The notes under the pieces were generated by a model that saw only the letters and a list, made by a program, of their open reading frames with translations, made no database searches and was not told the DNA's origin. A stretch of DNA of 64,000 bases from positions 32,111-96,110 of the forward strand of contig CAYURP010000003.1 in assembly GCA_964447175.1 (NCBI GenBank), written 5' to 3'. Both the position numbers and the translations under genes were made by a program. This stretch comes from CAYURP01 sp964447175. GTDB lineage: Bacteria; Zixibacteria; MSB-5A5; SM23-73-2. How positions within the stretch are numbered: position 1 is the first letter of the stretch; each line of letters starts with the position of its first letter. Of the stretch, positions 8,484 through 16,291 are shown one piece after another.

Positions 8484-9314
8484 ATGAAAAGTAACCTCCT
8501 CACCAGGGTTTTAGTCGCACTCCTTTTTGGCCCGCCTCTGCTTGTTCTCTCCTATTTAGGCAAGGTTTACTTTTTAATCCTGGTGTTGTTTTTGATCCTT
8601 TTGGGTCTCTGGGAATTGAGTGACATCCTTAAACTGAAGGGAGTAAACCTTCCCCGAATACCCCTTCTGGTATTAGGCTTGATTATCGGGGCAGCAAGCT
8701 ATTTCCCTTGTAAGGAAAATCTTCTATTAATTATCATTTCCTCTTTGCTTTATATGGGCTTTTTTCAAATAATAACTCAGGGACCCAGCAAGGTACTTAC
8801 CAATCTGAGCAGCTTTATGTTCAGCTTGATCTATGTTCCTGTTCTTTTCTCCTTTCTGGTTCTGATAAGGGAGTTGCCCAAAGTGGCAAACTTAGACTAC
8901 CAAGTGGGAGGACTTTGGATCATCTTTATTCTTTTTTGTGTCTGGCTTTCTGACACGTTAGCCTATTTTATCGGAGCTCCTCTGGGTAGGCATAAACTCT
9001 GTCCCCGGATATCACCCCAAAAATCTGTGGAAGGTTTTTTTGCTGGGCTCTCTGGATCGGTTATAGCTGCAATAATAAGTCATTATACCTTTCTCAATTT
9101 CGTCTCCCTGGCTCATCTACTCATTTTATCCATCATAATTGGAATAGTGGGACTGGCAGGTGATCTGGTGGAGTCAAGCTTCAAGCGGGAGGTTAATTTA
9201 AAGGACTCATCCAATATATTACCCGGACATGGTGGAATTTTGGACAGATTCGATAGCCTCCTTTTTGTAGCAGCACCGATCTATTTCTATCTCAAATTTA
9301 TTATTTATAGATAG
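8484..9314 (+). CDS. cdsA: Phosphatidate cytidylyltransferase (CDP-diacylglycerol synthase)
   Basis: Integral membrane enzyme making CDP-diacylglycerol from CTP and phosphatidic acid, the branch point of phospholipid synthesis. The 276-residue protein has about eight hydrophobic segments and the complete family signature near the C-terminus: SSFKREVNLKDSSNILPG followed by HGGILDRFDS (positions about 235-262). It directly follows uppS. In many bacteria dxr, rseP and proS come next; none is present here. Confidence 0.96.
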   Translation: MKSNLLTRVLVALLFGPPLLVLSYLGKVYFLILVLFLILLGLWELSDILKLKGVNLPRIPLLVLGLIIGAASYFPCKENLLLIIISSLLYMGFFQIITQGPSKVLTNLSSFMFSLIYVPVLFSFLVLIRELPKVANLDYQVGGLWIIFILFCVWLSDTLAYFIGAPLGRHKLCPRISPQKSVEGFFAGLSGSVIAAIISHYTFLNFVSLAHLLILSIIIGIVGLAGDLVESSFKREVNLKDSSNILPGHGGILDRFDSLLFVAAPIYFYLKFIIYR

Positions 9315-9351
9315 TTTTTGAGGTGTGTGAGCTTTGCTCCTGTAGATTACT

Positions 9352-10263
9352 ATGACCTCCTTAATGAAATATCTGGATTACCTGTTTTTAACCCGACCGG
9401 TTCTCATGCCTCCGGTTTGGACCATACTCCTTTTAGGATATCACCGGGCTTCCCCCTTTTCCACTTATGATTACTCGTTGGCTCTGGTATTCCTTTTGAT
9501 GTCCTTTTCCACCGGAGCTGTATATATACTTAACCAGATCCACGATATAGAATCCGACAGGATAAACAAAAAACTTTTCTTTTTAGCTGAAGGTTATATA
9601 TCCCTTAAAAACGCCTGGGTGGAAATAGTCATTCTGATCTTGACCGGAATAATCGGAGCATTTATGGTCTCGTTTCAATTGGGGATTCTATTCATTATTG
9701 GTTTTCTTTTCGGCTTTCTCTACTCCACACCTCCCTTTTCACTGAAAAACAGACACATCTGGGGGCTTCTGGCTAATGCTTCAGGACATGGTAGTTTAAC
9801 TTTCTTAATTGGCTGGTGTATTACCGCGAATCTATCCCTGAAAGCTTTTCTCTTTTCATTACCTTACTTTTTTGCAGTAGCCGCGGTATATCTTGACACT
9901 ACGCTTCCCGATATCCAGGGGGATATAAAAGTAAAAAAGATCACCTTGGGAGTAAAATTAGGGATTCCCCAGGCTACCTGGCTTTCAGTGGTTTTTATTT
10001 TATCTTCCCTTTTTCTGGCTTTGATTGTGAAGGATCGGGCCTTTACAGTTGCGGGTGTTTTATGTTTTCCCTTTTTTCTTTCTGCTGCCTTGACAAAAAA
10101 AACAAAACAGGTTATACTATCCAACAAAATGGCGGTTTTGTTTTTAACCTTAGCGGCGGCATTTTTTTATCCCTGGTATTTTATCATCCTGTTCTTTGGG
10201 TTTCTGGGTACCAGGGTATACTATCGGACAAGGTTTAATATGACATATCCTACAATCTTTTGA
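9352..10263 (+). CDS. UbiA-family membrane prenyltransferase
   Basis: A 303-residue protein with about nine hydrophobic segments and both Asp-rich motifs of UbiA-superfamily prenyltransferases: NQIHDIESDRINKK (about residues 60-73, the N-x-x-x-D-x-x-x-D type) and DTTLPDIQGDIKVKK (about 181-195, containing D-I-Q-G-D). Such enzymes attach a prenyl chain from a prenyl diphosphate to an aromatic or lipid acceptor in the membrane (quinones, ether lipids, heme O). Which acceptor is used here cannot be read. It follows cdsA by 37 nt and precedes an NlpC/P60 lipoprotein by 13 nt, so it is probably cotranscribed with both. An alternative start is the fifth codon (ATG 9364). Confidence 0.85.
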   Translation: MTSLMKYLDYLFLTRPVLMPPVWTILLLGYHRASPFSTYDYSLALVFLLMSFSTGAVYILNQIHDIESDRINKKLFFLAEGYISLKNAWVEIVILILTGIIGAFMVSFQLGILFIIGFLFGFLYSTPPFSLKNRHIWGLLANASGHGSLTFLIGWCITANLSLKAFLFSLPYFFAVAAVYLDTTLPDIQGDIKVKKITLGVKLGIPQATWLSVVFILSSLFLALIVKDRAFTVAGVLCFPFFLSAALTKKTKQVILSNKMAVLFLTLAAAFFYPWYFIILFFGFLGTRVYYRTRFNMTYPTIF

Positions 10264-10276
10264 AGAGAGGGAAAAA

Positions 10277-10777
10277 ATGAGAAAAGGAATTTTTTACCTT
10301 GTAATCCCCATTATTTTAATTAACTGCTCAGCCTATCCCATTTATCGTCCACCCGGGCAAATCCCGCCAAGAGGAAAACCTGTGCCGACAAGCCAAAAAA
10401 CTAAAATAAATAAAGATAAAATGGATGACATAATCAATTCCTATCTGGGAACTCCCTACAGGGAAAATGGGACATCCCGTCTGGGGATCGACTGTTCCGG
10501 ATTAGTCCGGGAGGTTTATCGCAGATATTCCGGCATAAATCTTCCTCACGATACCAAAAAGCTTTATACTTTGGTTAAAGATGTCAAAAAGAGAAACTTA
10601 CTTTACGGAGATTTAGTATTCTTCGCTTTAGATTCTAAAGAAGTATCTCATGTAGGCATATACCTGGGGGAGGGACAATTCGTCCATACCTCAAGCTCTC
10701 AAGGGGTAATTATCTCCTCGCTTAACGAAGATTACTATAGAAAAAACTATGTCGGGGCTCGCCGGGTCATACCGTAA
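10277..10777 (+). CDS. NlpC/P60 family cell-wall hydrolase, probable lipoprotein
   Basis: A 166-residue secreted cysteine peptidase of the NlpC/P60 family, which cleave peptidoglycan stem peptides. The first 17 residues are a short basic-hydrophobic signal ending at a cysteine (ILINC-SAYP), a lipobox-like site although Asn at the -1 position is atypical. A proline-rich linker (20-45) precedes the catalytic domain. The catalytic triad is readable: Cys73 in GIDCSGLV, His125 in VSHVGIYLG and His137 in FVHTSS. AGAGAGGGAAAAA precedes the ATG. It lies 13 nt behind the UbiA-type gene and about 145 nt before uvrC. Confidence 0.92.
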   Translation: MRKGIFYLVIPIILINCSAYPIYRPPGQIPPRGKPVPTSQKTKINKDKMDDIINSYLGTPYRENGTSRLGIDCSGLVREVYRRYSGINLPHDTKKLYTLVKDVKKRNLLYGDLVFFALDSKEVSHVGIYLGEGQFVHTSSSQGVIISSLNEDYYRKNYVGARRVIP

Positions 10778-10921
10778 TTTAAAGCCCAGCTTATATCGAG
10801 CTCTGACAATCCACTCCGGTTACAAGTTGAAACAAACAAACATTTTTATATCTGGAAAAGACGTAGTATATTATTAAAGATATGACGCGTGTTCTCCTGT
10901 GGTTTTCAAAAGGAAAATCGG

Positions 10922-12730
10922 ATGGATTTAAAAGCTAAACTCAAATCTTTGCCCGAAAAGCCCGGGGTTTATATGATGAAGGACTCCCAGGGGAAAATCA
11001 TATATGTGGGCAAAGCCAAATCTCTAAAAAACAGGGTCAGATCTTATTTCCAGGATACCCTGCCACCCGATCCCAAGCAAAAGGCTCTGATAAAAAAGAT
11101 CACCGATTTCGATCTTCTGGTAGCTGATTCGGAGATGGAAGCCCTGATTCTGGAATCGAACCTGATCAAAGAATATAAACCCAGATATAACGTCAATCTC
11201 AAGGATGATAAAAGATATCCTTATCTAAAGGTTACAACAGGCGAGGATTTCCCCAGAATTTTGGTGGTGAGAAGAGTCAAAAAGGATCAAGCCAAATACT
11301 TTGGACCTTATACTAACGTTCGGGGAATGCGTCAGACCTTAAGACTTTTAAGAAAGATCTTTCCTGTCAGATCCTGTAATTTCGTACTTCCCTCGAAAAA
11401 GAAACACAGGCTCTGTCTGGATTATCACATTAAAAGATGTCCCGGTCCCTGTGAGGGATTGGTGCAAAAAGATGAATACCAGGAAATGATAAAGGATGTT
11501 TGTCTTTTCCTTTCAGGAAAAAATACAGCTCTTATAAAAGAACTTAAAAGGAAAATGGAAAAGGCAGCTAAAGTTGAAAGGTATGAGGAGGCAGCCCGGA
11601 TCAGAGATCAAATAACCTCCCTGGAATCTGTGATGCAGAGGCAGAAGGTGGTGGAGACAGAGGGTAAAGATAGGGATATAATTGCCCTTTCTCAGGAGGG
11701 AAAAGACATCTCCGTTACGACCCTGCAGATCAGGGATGGGGTTATGATCGGGCACCAAAACTTCCATCTGGTTGTTTCAACCAAAACCAACCCGGGGGAG
11801 ATCCTCTCTAATTTCCTAAGAAGATATTACATGCATTCCCCCCTCATACCCCAGCAGATAATCTTACCTTCTGATCCTGACGACTCGGAGATGATACAAA
11901 AATGGTTAAAACAAATAAGGGGTGGAAAAGTTGAATTTTTAACTCCCCAAAAAGGAAAAAAATACAAACTTCTGGAGATGGCTGAGAGGAACTCAAAGCT
12001 TCTTTTAGATGAGCTTATACTCCAGAAAAAGGAAAGAAAAAAGAAAGTTTCGGAGTCTGTCCTGATATTGCAAAAGGACCTCTATCTGGAAAAGGCTCCC
12101 AGTGAAATAGCCGGAATCGACATATCCAATATAGGAGGCAAAGATGCGGTGGGAAGCCTGGTTTACTTCTCGGATGGAAAACCCAGAAAATCAGAATACA
12201 GGAAGTTCAAAATCAAAACCGTCTTAAGGCAGGATGATTTCGCCATGATATCCGAGGTGGTCAAAAGATATTTTGGCTCCCTGATTGAGAAGAAAAAAAG
12301 CTTTCCGGATCTGGTCTTAATCGATGGAGGTAAAGGACAGCTTTCCCTTGCTTTGCGGGGATTGGATGCATTAGGTATAAGAAATCAAAAGATAATGGCT
12401 TTAGCCAAAAGGATAGATGAGATATTTTTGCCCGGAAAACCCGAAGCCTTGATGATCAAAAAGGATTCTCCCTCTTTGAAACTATTAAAAAGGATCAGGG
12501 ACGAGGCACATCGCTTTGCCATATCCTATCATAAACTTTTAAGAAAGAAAAGAACGGTAGCATCAGAGTTGGATAAGATAGCGGGTGTGGGAGAGAAAAG
12601 AAGAAAATCATTGCTCACGAAATTTGGTTCAGTCAAAAGAATTACGGAGGCAACCTTAGAGGATCTAATGCAGACTGATAGCATAACTAAAAAAACTGCA
12701 CAAGAAATCTATAAATACTTTCACCCTTAA
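10922..12730 (+). CDS. uvrC: UvrABC excinuclease subunit C
   Basis: UvrC makes the 3' and 5' incisions around bulky DNA lesions in nucleotide excision repair. The 602-residue protein has an N-terminal GIY-YIG nuclease domain (GVYMMKD at 15-21, IIYVGKAKSLKNRV at 27-40), the zinc-type cysteine cluster segment CLDYHIKRCPGPCEG, the UvrB-binding UVR motif ERYEEAARIRDQI (about 209-221), the RNase H-like second nuclease domain (IAGIDISNIGGKDAVGSLV, and LVLIDGGKGQL), and tandem helix-hairpin-helix motifs at the end (DKIAGVGEKRRKSLL). I chose ATG 10922, preceded by AAAAGGAAAA; the GTG at 10889 adds 11 unconserved residues. It leads a possible repair cluster with ogt 48 nt downstream. Confidence 0.95.
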   Translation: MDLKAKLKSLPEKPGVYMMKDSQGKIIYVGKAKSLKNRVRSYFQDTLPPDPKQKALIKKITDFDLLVADSEMEALILESNLIKEYKPRYNVNLKDDKRYPYLKVTTGEDFPRILVVRRVKKDQAKYFGPYTNVRGMRQTLRLLRKIFPVRSCNFVLPSKKKHRLCLDYHIKRCPGPCEGLVQKDEYQEMIKDVCLFLSGKNTALIKELKRKMEKAAKVERYEEAARIRDQITSLESVMQRQKVVETEGKDRDIIALSQEGKDISVTTLQIRDGVMIGHQNFHLVVSTKTNPGEILSNFLRRYYMHSPLIPQQIILPSDPDDSEMIQKWLKQIRGGKVEFLTPQKGKKYKLLEMAERNSKLLLDELILQKKERKKKVSESVLILQKDLYLEKAPSEIAGIDISNIGGKDAVGSLVYFSDGKPRKSEYRKFKIKTVLRQDDFAMISEVVKRYFGSLIEKKKSFPDLVLIDGGKGQLSLALRGLDALGIRNQKIMALAKRIDEIFLPGKPEALMIKKDSPSLKLLKRIRDEAHRFAISYHKLLRKKRTVASELDKIAGVGEKRRKSLLTKFGSVKRITEATLEDLMQTDSITKKTAQEIYKYFHP

Positions 12731-12778
12731 AAGATATTATCATTTAAATCAACCCTTAACCAGGTAGTGGAGGCAGAA

Positions 12779-13279
12779 ATGAAAGTGTACTACACGGTGA
12801 TCAATTCCCCTGTAGGCAAACTTTATGCAGCTAAAACAGCTAAAGGGATTAGTTTTATTTCTTTTAGTCGAAAAGAGTGGGAGGGATATTTAAGGGATCT
12901 AAAAAGGGATGATAAAATAGAAATTCACAAAAACGATGTTGAGTTTTTCCCTTTAAAAAAGGCTTTAAAAAGATATTTCTCAGGAAAGGAAATGAACTTT
13001 TCCTTTCCTTTTGATATTTTCTGGGGCACACCTTTTCAGAGAAATGTCTGGAACGAAATGCGAAAAATTCCTTATGGCCAGACCAGATCGTACAAATGGC
13101 TGGCTAAAAAAACAGGCAATCCTAAAAAAGCAAGAGCAGTGGGGCAGGCTTGCGGATCAAATCCCCTGTCCATCCTTATCCCCTGTCACCGTGTGCTAAG
13201 AGAGGACGGTGGATTAGGCGGCTTCGCTGGAGGTCTGCACATAAAAAGAAAACTTTTAAAACTTGAATCCAAAAGATAA
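12779..13279 (+). CDS. ogt: Methylated-DNA--protein-cysteine methyltransferase
   Basis: O6-alkylguanine-DNA alkyltransferase, a suicide repair protein that transfers the alkyl group to its own cysteine. The 166-residue product has the active-site PCHRV (Cys136), the DNA-binding helix-turn-helix region PYGQTRSYKWLAKKTGNPKKARAVGQA split across 98-124, and the Asn hinge (GSNPL). The C-terminal GLGGFAGGLHIKRKLL is also family-typical. The start is ATG 12779: GGAGG at 12769-12773 is its ribosome site, which excludes the GTG at 12767 that overlaps it. It sits between uvrC and the amrS-like gene. Confidence 0.95.
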   Translation: MKVYYTVINSPVGKLYAAKTAKGISFISFSRKEWEGYLRDLKRDDKIEIHKNDVEFFPLKKALKRYFSGKEMNFSFPFDIFWGTPFQRNVWNEMRKIPYGQTRSYKWLAKKTGNPKKARAVGQACGSNPLSILIPCHRVLREDGGLGGFAGGLHIKRKLLKLESKR

Positions 13280-13294
13280 ACTGGAAAAAAAACT

Positions 13295-14284
13295 ATGCTG
13301 AAAAATGCTTCATTCTGGGAAAAAAGAGAGGATGGGAAAATAAAGTGTGAACTTTGTCCGGTAGGATGTGTTATCGCTGAGGGTAAAATTGGAGTTTGTA
13401 TGGGTCGGCAGAATACAAATGGAGTTCTATATGCCATAAACTATGGTAATGCGGTTTCCATTGCCATTGATCCCATCGAAAAAAAGCCTCTCTATCATTT
13501 CCACCCGGGTACAACAATTTTGTCCACCGGCCCCAACGGATGCAATCTCAAATGCGAAAACTGCCAGAACTGGAGCATCTCCCAGATGAAATCGCCCACA
13601 GAATTCATCTCCCCTGAAAATATGGTGGATTTGGCTCTGAAATATAAATCACTGGGCATAGCTTATACCTACACTGAGCCGGTGATCTGGTTTGAATATA
13701 TCGTTGATACTGCAAAGATGGCAAAAGAAAAGAGCCTGAAAAACGTGCTGGTAACCAATGGCTATATCTGTGAAAAACCTTTAATCCAGCTTCTGCCCCT
13801 AATCGATGCTTTCAATGTAGATGTTAAATCAATGGAGGATGACTTCTACAGGAAAATCTGCAAGGGCAAAGTTGGACCTGTTATAAGGACAGTGGAGTTG
13901 GCAGTTAAAAACGGTACTCACGTTGAGATCACCAACCTTATCATACCTACGCTTAACGATTCTGAGGAACAGATCCGGAAGCTTGTAAATTGGGTTGCAG
14001 GATTAGATGACCGTATCCCCCTTCATTTCTCCCGGTATTTCCCGGCATACAAAACCGAGCTCCCCCCTACCCCAATATCCACACTCAAAAAAGTTTATGA
14101 TTTAGCCAAAGAAAAACTTAAACACGTCTACGTAGGGAATGCATACATTGAAGGTACCTCCAACACGTACTGCCCCTCCTGTTCTAATGTCTTAATATCC
14201 CGGGAAGGATATTACACTCAGATAAAAGGAATAAAAGACCGCAAGTGCTCATCCTGCGGTGTAGATGTTGATCTGATTTTGTGA
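13295..14284 (+). CDS. amrS: AmmeMemoRadiSam system radical SAM enzyme
   Basis: A 329-residue radical SAM protein of the PflA-related group known as AmmeMemoRadiSam system radical SAM enzyme. The iron-sulfur motif is CNLKCENC (Cys83, Cys87, Cys90). Extra cysteine pairs occur at the N-terminus (CELCPVGC, 18-25, and Cys35) and at the C-terminus (CPSCSN and CSSCGV), as expected for this family. HFHPGTTILSTGPNGCN and TYTEPVIWFEY are characteristic. The partners AmrA (AMMECR1) and AmrB (Memo) are not in this window, so the reaction cannot be assigned from context. It follows ogt by 15 nt and is the last gene of that run. Confidence 0.9.
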   Translation: MLKNASFWEKREDGKIKCELCPVGCVIAEGKIGVCMGRQNTNGVLYAINYGNAVSIAIDPIEKKPLYHFHPGTTILSTGPNGCNLKCENCQNWSISQMKSPTEFISPENMVDLALKYKSLGIAYTYTEPVIWFEYIVDTAKMAKEKSLKNVLVTNGYICEKPLIQLLPLIDAFNVDVKSMEDDFYRKICKGKVGPVIRTVELAVKNGTHVEITNLIIPTLNDSEEQIRKLVNWVAGLDDRIPLHFSRYFPAYKTELPPTPISTLKKVYDLAKEKLKHVYVGNAYIEGTSNTYCPSCSNVLISREGYYTQIKGIKDRKCSSCGVDVDLIL

Positions 14285-14364
14285 AGAACCTTACCCCTTC
14301 CCTCTCCTTCAAAGGAAAGTGTTAGAGAAAGGTTGTTTTTACCTCAAGATTTATAAAAAAATAC

Positions 14365-14393
14365 TTGACAAATATTGTGCACCGCACTATATT
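14365..14393 (+). promoter_or_regulatory. Promoter of the PhaR/phasin-like gene with an inverted repeat in the spacer
   Basis: TTGACA (14365-14370), exactly 17 nt, TATATT (14388-14393). Inside the spacer the sequence GTGC-ACC-GCAC forms an inverted repeat (14377-14387). Known PhaR operators are TGC-rich with a TGC-N3/4-GCA core, so the gene product could bind here and regulate itself. The operator role is inference. Confidence 0.65.
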
Positions 14394-14421
14394 TCAATAA
14401 GAAATAGTCGATAAAATATGT

Positions 14422-14445
14422 AGGGACAGACCTTCAGGTCTGTCC
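14422..14445 (+). repeat. Hairpin of the GTAGGG family
   Basis: GTAGG followed by a perfect 9-bp stem (arm GGACAGACC, loop TTCA). The same GTAGGG flank with different stems is seen at 15.70, 15.94, 19.16 and (reverse) 34.29 kb. It lies in the leader of the PhaR-domain gene, 16 nt before the ATG. Confidence 0.7.
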
Positions 14446-14461
14446 GTAAAGAGATACATAT

Positions 14462-15019
14462 ATGCGCATAATCAAAAGATATAAGAATAGAAGGTTATAC
14501 GATACTCAAGAGAAAAAGACCATAAAGCTTGAGCACCTGGTGGAATTGGTTAAGGATAATGTGGAATTCAAGGTCATCGATAACACCACCGAAAAGGACA
14601 TCACCTTCTCCACATTAGGTCAGATCCTATCCCAGGAGATGAAGGAATGGAAGAATTCAGCTAAGATAATAAAAGAGCTTATCTTAACAGGAGGTGAAGC
14701 CACAGTGGATGTTTTCAAAAAAACACTTTTAGCCGGGTTAGGCCTTTTCGATCTAACCAGGGAAAAGGCAGAAAAAATCGTAGACGATCTGGTCAAAAGA
14801 GGAGAGCTGGCCAAAGGAGAGAAAGCTGCTGCAGTAAAGGAGCTTCTAAAAGGGCATGATGAGAGAATGAAAAAACTGAAAGAGAAAATCGACGAGCAAG
14901 TGGAGAAAGTCACTAAAAAGATCAAAGGAGTCGAAAAAAAGGATTTTGAGGAATTATCCCAGCGTCTGGAAGATTTAGCCAAAGCAGTTGAGAAACTTGA
15001 GCAGAAATTAGGAAAATAA
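14462..15019 (+). CDS. PhaR-type DNA-binding domain fused to phasin-like coiled coil
   Basis: A 185-residue protein. Residues 1-60 match the PHB/PHA accumulation regulator DNA-binding domain, with its hallmark IIKRYKNRRLYDT at 3-15 and the region IKLEHLVELVKD. In known systems PhaR represses phasin genes and binds polyhydroxyalkanoate granules. Residues 60-100 form amphipathic helices (ILTGGEATVDVFKKTLLAGL) that resemble the poly(hydroxyalkanoate) granule-associated family, and 105-185 is a highly charged coiled coil, phasin-like. No PHA synthase gene lies in the window, but acyl-CoA and crotonase genes occur 20 kb away. The product could also be a general stress or granule-associated regulator. 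A good promoter lies 69 nt upstream; a ribosome site is weak (AAAGAG). Confidence 0.82.
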   Translation: MRIIKRYKNRRLYDTQEKKTIKLEHLVELVKDNVEFKVIDNTTEKDITFSTLGQILSQEMKEWKNSAKIIKELILTGGEATVDVFKKTLLAGLGLFDLTREKAEKIVDDLVKRGELAKGEKAAAVKELLKGHDERMKKLKEKIDEQVEKVTKKIKGVEKKDFEELSQRLEDLAKAVEKLEQKLGK

Positions 15020-15193
15020 GATGACGCAAAAGCTTAGATAGCCGGGTCATAGGATATTTTATTGAATTTTAAAATTCTGGATTAAAGGTTAATAAGGATT
15101 TCCCCTGGTTTGAATCTATATTCGAAAATTTCCTCAAGGGAAAGGCTAAAGATTTATTCTATACTATCGACTTGAAAAAAAACAAGATTTTAC

Positions 15194-15222
15194 TTGACAA
15201 TTTAATGTTTAAAGATTATTAT
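15194..15222 (+). promoter_or_regulatory. Promoter of the cold-shock gene
   Basis: TTGACA (15194-15199), 17-nt spacer, TATTAT (15217-15222). Transcription would start near 15229, giving a leader of about 110 nt before the csp start at 15340, in the size range of the long regulatory leaders of cold-shock mRNAs. Confidence 0.7.
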
Positions 15223-15270
15223 ATTTGCGCAAGAAAGTTATAGTAAGTTTTCATCAGGATTGATTTTTTC

Positions 15271-15310
15271 AACCATGAAAGCTTAGAGTCTCGGCTTTGG
15301 TGGTTTTTTT
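15271..15310 (+). terminator. Terminator-like hairpin in the csp leader (possible attenuator)
   Basis: Arms AACCATGAAAGC (15271-15282) and GCTTTGGTGGTT (15294-15305) pair with a two-base interruption and are followed by an uninterrupted run of seven T (15304-15310). This is an intrinsic-terminator layout placed between the csp promoter and its ribosome site (AAAGGTGGTG near 15321). It could end a small leader RNA or act as a temperature-sensitive attenuator. Confidence 0.6.
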
Positions 15311-15339
15311 ATTTTGAACGAAAGGTGGTGATTAAGTAA

Positions 15340-15540
15340 GTGCAAGGCAAGGTGAAGTGGTTTAATGATTCCAAAGGTTACGGTTTCATTACACCGGATG
15401 ATGGCAGCAAGGATGTATTTGTTCATTTTTCAGCAATCCAGTCAGAAGGTTACAAAGCTCTCCACGAGGGTGATGAAGTCACTTTTGATGTGCAGGAAAC
15501 GGACAAAGGACGACAGGCAGTTAATGTCGCCAAAGTATAG
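15340..15540 (+). CDS. Cold-shock domain protein
   Basis: A 66-residue single cold-shock domain (CspA family), a single-stranded nucleic-acid binder acting as an RNA chaperone. Both RNA-binding motifs are present: RNP1 KGYGFI (12-17) and RNP2 VFVHF (26-30). Start is GTG 15340, supported by AAAGGTGGTG about 10 nt upstream; MQGKVKWFND is the usual N-terminus. Its leader holds a strong promoter and a terminator-like hairpin. Monocistronic: a perfect 10-bp hairpin begins about 30 nt after the stop. Confidence 0.96.
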   Translation: MQGKVKWFNDSKGYGFITPDDGSKDVFVHFSAIQSEGYKALHEGDEVTFDVQETDKGRQAVNVAKV

Positions 15541-15569
15541 ATGAAGGACAAAGTAAATTCTTGCTAGAA

Positions 15570-15595
15570 CAGAGATTTATTTTTTTAAATCTCTG
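15570..15595 (+). terminator. Hairpin after csp, possible terminator
   Basis: A perfect 10-bp stem (arm CAGAGATTTA, 15570-15579) with a six-T loop closes 30 nt after the csp stop. No T-run follows it, so it is either an inefficient terminator or the first member of the hairpin array that starts 14 nt further on. Confidence 0.4.
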
Positions 15596-15608
15596 GTATT
15601 AAAGATTT

Positions 15609-16215
15609 GGGTCGGGTTTTCAAACCCGATCCTTTCTTTTTCAGATCGGTAAGGCAAGGTGCCTGACCTACGAAGACACATTTACCGACATTACCGTAGG
15701 GCGGGCTCCCAGCCTGCCAATAATGAACGTCAGGGATAAATCCGGAGGCTGTTGTTGGGATTGGAGAGTGAAGCTTCAGCTTCACTCTGGAATCCGGTAG
15801 AAGATCAGGTCAACCTGAAGGTTGACACTCCAATTATATCTGAATCCCACCTTGAGGGCAAGGTGGGGCTACGGATCGGAATGATTACAGGCGATGACAG
15901 AGCATTGCCCCTACATTTTTCAGGGAATTTTGAACGTAGGGGCCGACCTCCGTGTCGGCCCGGGATTGTGGAGTGTAACAATTTATTGTTGCAATTGCAA
16001 AAACAAGTTTTTGCACTCCTTTTAACACGGTAACACAGGTTGTCCCAACCTGTATTACTGAAAAAAGGACGGGAAAATGTAGTGGAGGTTTATAGACCTC
16101 CATTCGGGGCGCGGTAATGGGAGGAATGGAAAGCTAAAACTTTCATACGTTGGTGGTGGAATTGGATTTCCACCACCATTCGCAATTTTGGTTGAACAAT
16201 TCCAATTGTTCAACC
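15609..16215. repeat. Array of about 14 different short hairpins, no gene
   Basis: This gene-free stretch is packed with inverted repeats, each of different sequence and each with a 7-12 bp stem and a short loop. Readable members include arms GGGTCGGGTTT (15609), GGCGGGCT (15700), AGAGTGAAGC (15765), GTCAACCT (15809), CCCACCTTG (15846), GCCCCTAC (15906), GGCCGAC (15940), GCAAAAAC (15997), ACAGGTTG (16035), TGGAGGT (16082), TGGTGGTGGAA (16151) and GGTTGAACAATT (16190, a perfect 12-bp stem with a 2-nt loop). Spacers between hairpins are short. Parts of the array recur at 34.1-34.5 kb, one composite in the opposite orientation. I see no coding frame that looks real. Confidence 0.8.
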
Positions 16216-16291
16216 AACGAAGAAGTCTTTTGTGGTTACCTTATTTATGAGGCTTCTTTTTAGCTTGATGAATCGAGCAACTATAAACCTG

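Noticed and set aside
10889..10921. Upstream GTG start of uvrC
   Set aside because: ATG 10922 has an AAAAGGAAAA ribosome site and gives the family's MDLKAKL-like start; the extra 11 residues are not conserved.
15585..16103. Short ORFs (66-93 residues) across the hairpin array
   Set aside because: They read through inverted repeats, lack ribosome sites and have no recognisable domain.
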